DNA from: Candidatus Zhuqueibacterota bacterium
GTDB lineage: Bacteria > Zhuqueibacterota > Zhuqueibacteria > Residuimicrobiales > Oceaniaggregativiventaceae
Direction: 5' to 3'
Length of the DNA: 63,660 nt
NCBI GenBank assembly: GCA_014728115.1
Contig: WJME01000171.1
Location: 1 to 63,660, forward strand
The notes beneath the pieces were generated by a model. That model was not told the origin of the DNA. It saw only the letters and a program-made list of their open reading frames with translations, and ran no database searches. Shown here in pieces: positions 53,483-61,817 of this stretch (within the stretch, counting starts at the first letter, position 1; each line of letters opens with the position of its first letter). Made by a program: the position numbers and the translations under genes.

Positions 53483-55378
53483 ATGCGAAAAGCCCTCTTT
53501 GTCACTCTCTTGTTTTTCTTTACCAGTTCTGGCTTTGGCCAGGATGTTCCCAGAACATTATACGTCCTGAATGGCCTGGGAAGGAGCTTGTCAAAAATGG
53601 CGCTCGAAACCACACACATCGAGAACGATGTGCATGTCGTCGGCAATGTCCCCAATCGAATATATACCAAAGGCCGGAACATCTATGTGGTCAATTCCAC
53701 CCCTCCCGGGATCACCGTTATCGATGGACAGTCACAAGAAATTCTCGGAACGATCAACCTGCCCGAAGGCAGTAATCCCTATGATATGGCTTTTGCAGGC
53801 ACCGAACTCGCTTATGTCACCCTGCTGCTTGCAAATTCCATTGCCGTCGTCGATCTGCAGACCCGTGAGATCCTGCAGACCATCGATGTTGGCAGTGCTC
53901 CGCAGGGCATTCTGGTGGTCGACAATACCGCTTATGTGGCCAATTCCGGTGGTTATCCCGATTACCAGCCTTCCACCGTTTCAGTTATCGATATCCAGAC
54001 CCACCAGGTCACCAAAACTCTCGACGTGCCCATGAATCCGCAGAATCTGGCCCTGGCACCGGATGGCAAACTCCATGTGGTGTGCACAGGCAACTTTGCC
54101 GATGTCACAGGCAAAAGCGTCGTGATCGATCCCTTTGGAGATGCCGATTGGACCCCACTGGTGGTCGACACGGTCGATATCGGTGGCTCACCCGGCGATA
54201 TTGCCATAACCAGTGAAGGCATTGGCTATTTGGCGGCCTATGGCGATGGCAGCAACGGATTTCTTTACCGCTATGATACGGCAGCGGGCGAGGTCACGAA
54301 TGATGCGACCAACCCTATCAAAGTGGGGAGTGGTGCCATGGCCCTGCTTTTCGATGCATTTGGCGATCATCTTTATGTCAATAATTTTGCCGATGATGCC
54401 GTGCAGCAACTCGATCCGCAAACCGGTGCGGTGCTGAATACCCTGGCGGTTGGTGATGGTCCTCAACATATGGCGATTCTTGAATCCATCATGACAAGCG
54501 ATCCCTGGGCCGATGCAGTGGTCATGTTTAGTGCCGGCCCCGGAGCCGGACTGGGTCAAAACTTTTTCCCTGACAATGTTTTGGGGCCCCCGGATCCGGA
54601 TCCTGCCATATCGGCTGTCAATCCCAGCGCCAAACCGCAGGAATTGCTCTCTCTGGGACATGGGGGTGAAATTGTCCTGGAATTTACAGACAATTATATC
54701 ACAGATGGCAAGGGTATCGATTTTACCGTCTTTGAAAATGCCTTTTATTTAGGAGGTGATCCGTCACAGCCATTTATCGAAGCCGCCATTGTCGCCGTGA
54801 GTCAAGAGGGTGAAAACTGGGTGGAATTTCCGTATGACACCACGGATTTCTCCGGGCTCGCCGGCCTCACCCCCACCAAAGACACTCAAAATCCTCTCGA
54901 TCCGACAGTCAGCGGTGGCGATGGATTTGACCTGGCAGAGGTGGGTCTCTCCTTTGCAAGGTATGTCAAACTGACCGATCTCGGCGATATCAAATCAGAA
55001 GGACAATGGAATGGTGATTTCGATCTGGATGCCGTGGTCGCAATAAACAGTGTCTCGGGGCAGCCGACAGATGTACAGCATTATAAAAATACACAACCCA
55101 AAAGATTTTTCTTACATCAGAACTACCCGAATCCTTTTAATTCCTCCACCACGATAGAATTCTCTGTTGAAAGAGCAGGCAGAATCGAGATCAACATTTA
55201 TAATGACACCGGTCAATGGATCCGAACTTTGGTCAATCAAACCTATACCCCGGGCAGGCATCGAATACAGTGGCACGGAAAAAATGACCATTCTCAAAAT
55301 GTGGCCAGCGGCATTTATTTTTACGAGATAAAGGTTGCAAACCAACGACAGTTCAGACCACTGACACTCTTGAGATAA
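53483..55378 (+). CDS. BtuG-like beta-propeller surface protein with T9SS tail
   Basis: From the ATG at 53483 the protein has 631 residues with a signal peptide (to about GFGQD). A YncE/DUF5074-like propeller (about 25-360) has repeats such as VSVIDIQTHQVTKTLDV and APDGKLHVV. A second domain (about 365-540; GGEIVLEFTDNYITDGKGIDFTVFENAF) resembles the 'cell surface protein' module of corrinoid loci. The end is NYPNPFNSSTT, a T9SS tail. In Bacteroides, BtuG is a propeller that binds B12 and forms a lid on BtuB; position and fold suggest the same role here, but attached by T9SS rather than as a lipoprotein. Confidence 0.82.
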   Translation: MRKALFVTLLFFFTSSGFGQDVPRTLYVLNGLGRSLSKMALETTHIENDVHVVGNVPNRIYTKGRNIYVVNSTPPGITVIDGQSQEILGTINLPEGSNPYDMAFAGTELAYVTLLLANSIAVVDLQTREILQTIDVGSAPQGILVVDNTAYVANSGGYPDYQPSTVSVIDIQTHQVTKTLDVPMNPQNLALAPDGKLHVVCTGNFADVTGKSVVIDPFGDADWTPLVVDTVDIGGSPGDIAITSEGIGYLAAYGDGSNGFLYRYDTAAGEVTNDATNPIKVGSGAMALLFDAFGDHLYVNNFADDAVQQLDPQTGAVLNTLAVGDGPQHMAILESIMTSDPWADAVVMFSAGPGAGLGQNFFPDNVLGPPDPDPAISAVNPSAKPQELLSLGHGGEIVLEFTDNYITDGKGIDFTVFENAFYLGGDPSQPFIEAAIVAVSQEGENWVEFPYDTTDFSGLAGLTPTKDTQNPLDPTVSGGDGFDLAEVGLSFARYVKLTDLGDIKSEGQWNGDFDLDAVVAINSVSGQPTDVQHYKNTQPKRFFLHQNYPNPFNSSTTIEFSVERAGRIEINIYNDTGQWIRTLVNQTYTPGRHRIQWHGKNDHSQNVASGIYFYEIKVANQRQFRPLTLLR

Positions 55379-55402
55379 TAACGCCCCCACTTTTTCCCAG
55401 AT

Positions 55403-55455
55403 GGCGACGGTTGTCCGTACCCTTTTCCCCTTTGTGGCAACCGCGCCGTTTTTTT
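55403..55455 (+). terminator. Intrinsic terminator after the cobalamin uptake genes
   Basis: GGCG-A-CGGTTG pairs with CAACCG-CGCC (one bulged A) around a 24-base loop, followed by G and seven T. The remaining gap to 55658 holds no gene; it contains CTCTGTG-type degenerate words (about 55564-55600). Confidence 0.6.
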
Positions 55456-55658
55456 ACTATCCCCGGTCTCCCTGGTCATCAGGAACCCGACATCACCCTA
55501 TACTATTTGTTTTTACTTGCTTTGGTGAAAACGCAAGTCAGAAAAAAATTCCAGTTTTCATTTTCTCTGTGTTTCTCCATGACCTCTGTGGTTATCTTTA
55601 TTTGGACAGCAGTGTAATGGAATAAAAATCAATATCAACAGGTTTACCAATATAAATA

Positions 55659-55674
55659 TTTAGGAGAGCCTAAA
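55659..55674 (+). promoter_or_regulatory. DtxR/MntR-type operator over the regulator's ribosome binding region
   Basis: TTTAGG-AGAG-CCTAAA is a perfect 6-bp inverted repeat with a 4-bp spacer, close to the TTAGG...CCTAA core of DtxR-family operators. It ends 8 bp before the ATG of the DtxR gene and contains the only purine-rich AGGAG, so a bound repressor would block transcription of the whole metal operon. Confidence 0.6.
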
Positions 55675-55682
55675 AAACGTCA

Positions 55683-56345
55683 ATGAATGCCGCCCAAGAA
55701 AACTATATCAAAACCATCCTGAGTTTAGAGCTTGAAAACCAGACCGTCACCATCACGAAACTGGCAAAAAGTCTGAGTGTACGTCCGGCGTCGGCAACAG
55801 AAATGGTCATAAAATTACAGAAAGCAGGATGGGTCAAACACAAACTGTACAAAAGCGTGACACTTTCCCGCAAAGGGAGAGTCGCGGCCGCTAAAATTCT
55901 GCGCCGTCACCGGCTATGGGAAACCTTTCTTCATGATATCCTGAGCTTCCCCTGGTCAGAGGTACATCAAGAAGCGGAAAGATTCGAACATCTCACCTCT
56001 GAAAATATGGAACGGCGAATGGATGTTCTGCTCGGTCATCCGCAATTCGATCCCCATGGCCAGCCTATACCGGCCGAGGACGGAACGATCAACATCACCG
56101 CGGATGAAAAAATTTGGACCCCGCTGAGTTCCCTGTCATTGGGCCAGCAAGGTAAAATTGTACAGGTAAAAAACGAAAGTGAACCTTTTTTGAGTTACCT
56201 CGATTCTATCAATCTGAAATTGGATACAATTATTAAAATCGATCACATTTTGGATTTCGATCAATCCATGGAAATCAAAACAAATAATCAAAAAATTTTT
56301 ATCAGCCACAAAGTGGCCAAAGAAATCATTGTCAGTCCCTCTTGA
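55683..56345 (+). CDS. DtxR/MntR-family metal-dependent repressor
   Basis: The 220-residue protein has an N-terminal winged helix (about 5-62; ITKLAKSLSVRPASATEMVIKLQKAGWV). A dimerisation and metal-binding domain (about 65-140) carries LRRHRLWETFLHDIL and EVHQEAERFEHL. A C-terminal SH3/FeoA-like domain (about 150-220; LSLGQQGKIVQVKNES) completes the long form of the family. It should bind DNA when loaded with Mn2+ or Fe2+ and repress the downstream uptake genes. A matching palindrome lies directly upstream. The outer-membrane protein gene starts 19 bp after its stop. Confidence 0.92.
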   Translation: MNAAQENYIKTILSLELENQTVTITKLAKSLSVRPASATEMVIKLQKAGWVKHKLYKSVTLSRKGRVAAAKILRRHRLWETFLHDILSFPWSEVHQEAERFEHLTSENMERRMDVLLGHPQFDPHGQPIPAEDGTINITADEKIWTPLSSLSLGQQGKIVQVKNESEPFLSYLDSINLKLDTIIKIDHILDFDQSMEIKTNNQKIFISHKVAKEIIVSPS

Positions 56346-56364
56346 TCAAAACAAGGAAATAACC

Positions 56365-57108
56365 ATGCGAGTATTATTCTCTGTCATATTTGGATTATCT
56401 TTTGTATGTTTTACTTTTGCCCAGGAACTGGTCACGGATCGTCCGGACTATACCGAAAGCGCCCTGGTCATACCTGCACGCACCATACAAGTAGAAAGCG
56501 GCGCAGAGATGGTCACATTCAACTCTGTTGAGGAGCGATCTTTGCCTGTTGCACTGGCCCGTATCGGGCTCGGTCATCGTACGGAGGTTCGGGTCGGCTT
56601 TTCAGGATGGACAACCATAGAGATCCATGATCTCACGGAGACCTATGTCAATGACATGATACTGGAAGCCAAATACCAACTCACTCAAGCGAATGCGACC
56701 CTTCCCCTGGCCATTCTCTTGGTATCGACCCTTCCCACCGGGGATGACGAAATCTCTGCAGGGGATCCGGAAATGGGTGTCAAGCTGGCCGGTGCCTATG
56801 ATCTGAACGATCGTATCGGACTGGGAGTGAATCTGGGCGCCATCTCTGTCAAATCCAATGGCGATCGGCAGATCTCTTCTCTGGCTTCGCTTGCCATGGG
56901 TATCGGGCTTTCTGATCAAGTGAGTGCATTCATCGAGTTTTATGCAGATATCCCTGAAAACGAATCCTGGCAACCCGTTGTGGATGGCGGTTTTACGGTG
57001 TTGCTCTCTCCCCTGATGCAACTGGATGCTTATGTGGGCAAGGGACTAAATGACCAGGCACCAGAGTATATCATTGGTGCAGGATTTTCAATACGCTTTG
57101 GTTACTGA
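56365..57108 (+). CDS. Outer-membrane beta-barrel protein (Phenol_MetA_deg/transporter type)
   Basis: From the ATG at 56365 (AAGGA upstream) the protein has 247 residues with a signal peptide (to about TFAQ). The mature start LVTDRPDYTESALVIPARTIQVESG is the family signature of PF13557-type barrels, and the end IIGAGFSIRFGY has an outer-membrane terminal aromatic residue. Placed between the DtxR regulator and the metal-binding protein, it may be an outer-membrane pore for the metal. That role is inferred from context. Confidence 0.78.
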   Translation: MRVLFSVIFGLSFVCFTFAQELVTDRPDYTESALVIPARTIQVESGAEMVTFNSVEERSLPVALARIGLGHRTEVRVGFSGWTTIEIHDLTETYVNDMILEAKYQLTQANATLPLAILLVSTLPTGDDEISAGDPEMGVKLAGAYDLNDRIGLGVNLGAISVKSNGDRQISSLASLAMGIGLSDQVSAFIEFYADIPENESWQPVVDGGFTVLLSPLMQLDAYVGKGLNDQAPEYIIGAGFSIRFGY

Positions 57109-57170
57109 GCATAAAACTCCAAGTGAAAATTGACCAATAATTATCCGCTATGGATATTAGGGAGAGTAAA

Positions 57171-58079
57171 ATGAAAAATCTGCTATGGATGGTATTGATA
57201 TTTTTGGTGGTAGGTTGTTCTTCTGATTCTTCAAAAAAAGCATCGCAGCCCTTAATCATGACCACCACCGGCATGATCGCCGATCTGGTTCAGAATATCG
57301 CTGGCCCGGATTATGTTGTTAAAGGGCTAATGGGGCCAGGTGTGGATCCACATTTATTCAAAGCTTCACAGGGGGATATTCAAAATCTCGCTTCTGCGGA
57401 TATCATTTTTTACAATGGTCTTCATCTCGAAGGTAAAATGACTGAAATTCTCGAAAAAATGAGCGCAAGCAAACAGGTGGTAGCCGTGAGTTCTGAAATC
57501 AACCCGGCCAGACTCATTCCCCTGCAAGGTGCCAGCAGTGCTTATGATCCGCATATCTGGTTCAATGTCGAGCTTTGGCGACAGACGATTCCGGTCATCC
57601 AGGAGGCACTTGCAGAATCCTTTCCAAAAGACCATGCAAGTTTTGAAAAGAATGCCGCGAAAATGGACAGTCTCTATGCAGATTTGCACCAGTGGGTGAT
57701 CGAACAGGTGGCCTCTGTCCCTGAGACCCAGCGCAAACTGATCACCGCTCATGATGCATTCGGATATTTTGGCAAGGCTTACGACATCGAGGTTTATGGT
57801 TTGCAGGGCATATCGACAGTTGCAGAATACGGCGTCAACGATATCAACCGCATGGTAGATTTGATTCTTGATACCCGCATCCGTGCGGTCTTTGTAGAGA
57901 CCAGTGTTCCGCAGCGCTCCATTGAAGCCGTGGTCGCAGGGGTTCGCGCCAGAGGCGGTACGGTCAATATCGGAGGGACGCTCTATTCCGATGCACTGGG
58001 CGGACCGGACAGCGGAGCCGATACCTATATCGATATGGTGCGGCATAATGTGCAAACCATTGTAAAAGCGCTGAAATAG
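57171..58079 (+). CDS. TroA/ZnuA-like metal-binding lipoprotein of an ABC importer
   Basis: The ATG at 57171 follows GGGAGAG. The 302-residue protein has a lipobox (LVVGC, Cys16) and the cluster A-I metal site: His61 (GVDPHLF), His128 (YDPHIWF), His194 (TAHDAFGYF) and Asp274 (LYSDALG). The spacings 66 and 80 between the last three match Treponema TroA (His133, His199, Asp279, from memory). The third ligand being His rather than Glu separates it from PsaA-type Mn proteins, so Zn or Mn remain possible. There is no His-rich loop typical of ZnuA. It delivers metal to the ABC permeases encoded downstream. Confidence 0.9.
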   Translation: MKNLLWMVLIFLVVGCSSDSSKKASQPLIMTTTGMIADLVQNIAGPDYVVKGLMGPGVDPHLFKASQGDIQNLASADIIFYNGLHLEGKMTEILEKMSASKQVVAVSSEINPARLIPLQGASSAYDPHIWFNVELWRQTIPVIQEALAESFPKDHASFEKNAAKMDSLYADLHQWVIEQVASVPETQRKLITAHDAFGYFGKAYDIEVYGLQGISTVAEYGVNDINRMVDLILDTRIRAVFVETSVPQRSIEAVVAGVRARGGTVNIGGTLYSDALGGPDSGADTYIDMVRHNVQTIVKALK

Positions 58080-58090
58080 GAGCAATGACC

Positions 58091-58882
58091 ATGCAAACAC
58101 CCTTTGAAAACACCCCCCCTATCGAAGTGCATGATATGACGGTAGCCTATCACAAGAAACCTGTCCTGTGGGACGTGGACTTTAGCGTTCCTGCTGGCAA
58201 GCTGATCGGCATCATCGGTCCCAACGGAGCCGGCAAAAGCACTCTCATCAAGGCAATTCTCGAACTCTTGCCCAAAGCCTCGGGCTGGGTCAAAATATAC
58301 GGAAAACCCTTTAAGGAAATGCGTGAACTCGTGGGGTATGTTCCGCAAAAAGAATCGGTGGACTGGGACTTTCCCGTGAATGTGCTGGATGTCGTACAAA
58401 TGGGACTTTATGGCCAACTGGGATGGATCAAACGTCCGGGCAAACGCCATGCCGAACTGGCGTTTGAGAGCTTAAAACGAGTCGACATGCAAGAGTATGC
58501 CGGCCGACAGATCAGCCAGCTCTCCGGAGGACAACAACAGCGGGTATTTCTGGCCCGGGCCCTGGCACAGGATGCACAGATCTATCTCATGGATGAGCCC
58601 TTTGCCGGCGTGGATGCAGCCACAGAAAAGGCGATTATCAGCCTGCTGAATGAATTAAAAGCCAAAGGCAAAACCGTGCTAGTGGTGCACCATGACCTGC
58701 AGACCATTACCGAATACTTTGATCATCTGATCATGCTCAATATGAGAGTCGTTGCCAATGGCCCGGTCAATGAAATTTTTAACAAAGAAAATTTACATCG
58801 CACCTATGGCGGCAAGTTGACGATTCTGAGCGAAGCAGCCGAAAAAATCGGCCAGGCCGGAGGAGTGTCTCATGATCGATGA
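58091..58882 (+). CDS. Metal ABC transporter ATP-binding protein
   Basis: The 263-residue ATPase has Walker A GPNGAGKST, the Q-loop PQKESVDWDFPVNVLDVV, signature LSGGQQQR, Walker B IYLMDEP and the H-loop VVHHD. The sequence is of the ZnuC/MntB/TroB type. The ATG at 58091 sits at good distance from TAGGAG; an ATG two codons earlier (58085) is too close. The start of the next permease overlaps its end by 11 bp. It drives import by the two downstream permeases. Confidence 0.95.
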   Translation: MQTPFENTPPIEVHDMTVAYHKKPVLWDVDFSVPAGKLIGIIGPNGAGKSTLIKAILELLPKASGWVKIYGKPFKEMRELVGYVPQKESVDWDFPVNVLDVVQMGLYGQLGWIKRPGKRHAELAFESLKRVDMQEYAGRQISQLSGGQQQRVFLARALAQDAQIYLMDEPFAGVDAATEKAIISLLNELKAKGKTVLVVHHDLQTITEYFDHLIMLNMRVVANGPVNEIFNKENLHRTYGGKLTILSEAAEKIGQAGGVSHDR

Positions 58883-60170
58883 GGCATTGCGATTCCTGAG
58901 TCTGGCAGACGCCAATGTACGTTATGTATTGACGGGTTCTGTTCTCCTGGGCGCTGCCTCAGGTGTGGTGGGCACGTTTACCGTATTGAGAAAACGAAGC
59001 CTTATCGGCGATGCCCTGGCGCATGCAGCGCTTCCCGGTGTCGCTTTAGGATTTTTATTGACCCTGTCCAAATCCATTATGCCACTCTTCATCGGGGCCT
59101 CTGTTGCCGGCATTCTCGGCGTGCTCGCCATTATCGGGATCAGCAAAATGGGACGCATTAAAGAAGATTCCGCGATCGGCATCGTACTGTCGGTGTTTTT
59201 CGGGGTCGGAATTGTCCTTTTGACGCATATCCAGCGTCTGCCTTCCGGGAATCAAAGCGGATTGGACAAATTTTTATTCGGCCAGGCAGCGTCCATGCTT
59301 CCCCAGGATATTGCGCTCATGTCTGTCATTTCTTTGATTGCAGTGGCGACTATCATACTGTTTTATAAAGAATTTCGGTTATTGGTTTTTGATGCCAACT
59401 ATTTGGCGGCACTGGGATTTCCTGTGACAATGCTCGATATTCTGTTGATGTTTCTGGTAGTGCTGGTGGTCATGATCGGTCTGCAAGCGGTTGGGGTCGT
59501 GCTTATGGCGGCCCTGCTGATCACACCGGCTGCGGGGGCAAGATTCTGGACAGACAAGCTAAAAAATATGCTTTTCCTGGCTGCGTTTTTCGGAGCGGTT
59601 TCCGGTATGCTGGGAGCCTTTTTTAGTTCGCTGGCACCCAGGGTACCCACCGGCCCCGTCATGGTGCTGGCCGCAACCCTGTTTTTTGTGATCTCTGCCC
59701 TTACCGCACCCAAACGAGGTTTGCTGGCCAAGTGGCAGCAACAAAGAAATAACAAAAAACGAATGGACCAGGAGCATTTTTTGCGGGCAACCCTGGAATG
59801 GATGGAATCGAATGGTCCTAAAACAGAGGTCAGAGTATGGGATATTTCACAAAACATTGGCCGTTCTGAAATCAAAACCAGACAGATCGCTCGTTCGCTT
59901 GCCAAGGAAAACATGATCACAATGCCCTCGCAAAGCGTAAAATTGACAGAAAAAGGTTATAAAAGAGCTCTGGCTATTTTAAAAAGTCATCGCTTGTGGG
60001 AATATTATCTTTTACATCGAATGTCTCTACAAGAGGATCATGTTCATCGTGATGCTGACCAGGTCGAGCATATCCTTTCAAATGAAATGATCGAACAGCT
60101 GGAAGCCATTCTCAAAGAACAAGGGGTTGACACTGACAAAATCACCAGTGTACACCCGGTTAACCTATAG
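58872..60170 (+). CDS. Metal ABC permease fused to a DtxR-like domain (YtgCR-like)
   Basis: Residues 1-280 form an ABC-3 family permease (RKRSLIGDALAHAALPGVALGF; several membrane helices). A Lys/Arg/Gln-rich linker (about 284-300) leads to residues 300-432, which match the DtxR helix-turn-helix and metal-binding core. The segment LKSHRLWEYYLLHRMSLQEDHVH parallels LRRHRLWETFLHDIL of the free DtxR protein encoded at 55683. The SH3 domain is absent. In Chlamydia the same fusion (YtgC-YtgR) is cleaved to free a repressor, so a cytoplasmic regulatory tail or a cleaved regulator is possible here. It overlaps the ATPase gene. Confidence 0.92.
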   Translation: MIDEALRFLSLADANVRYVLTGSVLLGAASGVVGTFTVLRKRSLIGDALAHAALPGVALGFLLTLSKSIMPLFIGASVAGILGVLAIIGISKMGRIKEDSAIGIVLSVFFGVGIVLLTHIQRLPSGNQSGLDKFLFGQAASMLPQDIALMSVISLIAVATIILFYKEFRLLVFDANYLAALGFPVTMLDILLMFLVVLVVMIGLQAVGVVLMAALLITPAAGARFWTDKLKNMLFLAAFFGAVSGMLGAFFSSLAPRVPTGPVMVLAATLFFVISALTAPKRGLLAKWQQQRNNKKRMDQEHFLRATLEWMESNGPKTEVRVWDISQNIGRSEIKTRQIARSLAKENMITMPSQSVKLTEKGYKRALAILKSHRLWEYYLLHRMSLQEDHVHRDADQVEHILSNEMIEQLEAILKEQGVDTDKITSVHPVNL

Positions 60171-60177
60171 GATCTTT

Positions 60178-61410
60178 ATGGAATTCTCTGCATCATTTTG
60201 GATCATTCTGACCGGCGCCCTGGCCGCAGGAGCATGTGGTTTGGTGGGCAGTTTTCTGGTTTTGCGTAAAATGGCTCTTTTGGGCGATGCGATCAGTCAC
60301 GCAGTCTTGCCGGGTATTGCCATCGCTTTCCTGTTGACGGCTTCCCGGGATGTGGGTCCCATGCTCATTGGGGCAGCAGCTTTTGGATTGCTGACGGTTT
60401 TTCTTATCGAACTGCTGCATAAACAATGGCGGGTCCAGGAAGATGCGTCTATCGGAATTATCTATACCGCATTGTTTGCACTGGGTGTGGTGCTGATATC
60501 AGCCTATGCCGGGCATATCGACCTCGATCAGGAATGTGTGCTCTATGGAGAAATCGCTTATACACCGTGGGATCTCTTGATGATCGGCGGACAAAGCTGG
60601 GGACCGCGTCCGGTCTGGCTGTTAGGTGGAATGTTTTTGCTCAACATAGGTCTGGTATTGCTGTTTTATAAAGAACTCAAAATCGCCTCATTCGATCCCG
60701 GTCTGGCCACGGCCCTGGGATTCAACGTCGCCCTCATTCACTATATGCTCATGGGTGCAGTCTCTCTCACCACGGTTGCTGCATTCGAGTCGGTGGGTGC
60801 CATTCTGGTGGTGGCGATGCTCATCGTTCCGGGTGCCACCGCATATCTATGGACCGACCGCTTGTCTCATATGCTGATTCTCTCTGTTATGACCGGTATT
60901 CTTTCTTCAATTCTTGGCTACGGCATCGCCAGTATATGGGACAGCTCGATTGCCGGAGCCATGACCGTTGCAGCCGGCGGGCTGTTTGCGCTTTCAATCC
61001 TCCTGTCACCTCGCTATGGATTAATGGCCAGGCTCGTGAATCAATTTCGCCTGAGCATCCAGTTCGCTTCTGACCATCTGATGCTGAGCCTGCACCGGTT
61101 ACTGGAACGGGAAAATAAACACCTGGTCTCTATCGATGAGATCTATGCGTCGACCTCTACATCACGATTCGAATCATTCCTGGCGATCAAATACAACCAA
61201 AAAAAGGGACGCATCGTGCGCGAGGATGATCATCTGAAACTGACAGAACGCGGAACAGAGATGGCGCAATCTCTGATTCAGGGGCACCGGCTGTGGGAAC
61301 ATTTTGCAGACCGTGAACTTGGCCTCCCCCCAGACCATGTCCACGCCTCTGCACACAGGGTCGAACACTTTATAGATGATAAAATGGTAAAAGCTTTACA
61401 ACAAAAATAA
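60178..61410 (+). CDS. Second metal ABC permease, also with a C-terminal DtxR-like domain
   Basis: The ATG at 60178 is 7 bp after the previous stop, with AGGAT upstream; an earlier in-frame start inside that gene is unlikely. The 410-residue protein has an ABC-3 permease (about 1-280; RKMALLGDAISHAVLPGIAIAF) and a C-terminal domain (about 300-410). That domain contains a winged helix less clear than in the first permease, then LIQGHRLWEHFADRELGLPPDHVHASAHRVEHF, the conserved DtxR metal core. It probably forms a heterodimer with the first permease. No SH3 domain follows. Operon end; 61411-61747 shows no gene. Confidence 0.9.
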   Translation: MEFSASFWIILTGALAAGACGLVGSFLVLRKMALLGDAISHAVLPGIAIAFLLTASRDVGPMLIGAAAFGLLTVFLIELLHKQWRVQEDASIGIIYTALFALGVVLISAYAGHIDLDQECVLYGEIAYTPWDLLMIGGQSWGPRPVWLLGGMFLLNIGLVLLFYKELKIASFDPGLATALGFNVALIHYMLMGAVSLTTVAAFESVGAILVVAMLIVPGATAYLWTDRLSHMLILSVMTGILSSILGYGIASIWDSSIAGAMTVAAGGLFALSILLSPRYGLMARLVNQFRLSIQFASDHLMLSLHRLLERENKHLVSIDEIYASTSTSRFESFLAIKYNQKKGRIVREDDHLKLTERGTEMAQSLIQGHRLWEHFADRELGLPPDHVHASAHRVEHFIDDKMVKALQQK

Positions 61411-61747
61411 ACCGTTTCGATGGCTCAACCCTACTATTTCAATAATAACAGGCCACTCGACACATTAACAATATTTACTTGGAGAACAGGAACTTGTCTC
61501 TCGGGATATATTCAACAGATAAATGTCAAAATGATAATCTCGTCGGACTCGATTTGATATTCAAAATTGCAGGAAAAGACCTATACTAACAAATCTAAAG
61601 GCAGATAATGAGGGACATTTCCTTGATTAATGGAACAACAGGATCGCTCACTTGGCTTTAAAATTAATTAAAGTGACTTTGCAAATCCTTACACTCTTTT
61701 TTTTCCCCCCTTGCAATAGTTTTCAGGAAAAATTGAGATCAAATGAC

Positions 61748-61776
61748 TTGCATTAATCCTCACGGGTTTGTAATAT
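61748..61776 (+). promoter_or_regulatory. Sigma70-like promoter of the sulfatase gene
   Basis: TTGCAT (61748-61753), a 17-bp spacer and TAATAT (61771-61776) lie 41 bp upstream of the sulfatase start codon. The preceding 61411-61747 is AT-rich with a T8 run near 61697 and shows no gene. Confidence 0.6.
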
Positions 61777-61817
61777 AGACTCAAATAAACAGTCTTTTCT
61801 ACCAGCCGAGCCTTGCC

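Noticed and set aside
55538..55620. A possible small gene or third repeat family around CTCTGTG words.
   Set aside because: The words are too few and irregular, and no start with a ribosome binding site is present.
61411..61747. A second promoter (TTGATA ... TATACT) upstream of the sulfatase.
   Set aside because: Spacing of 22 bp is too long, and a better promoter lies nearer the gene.
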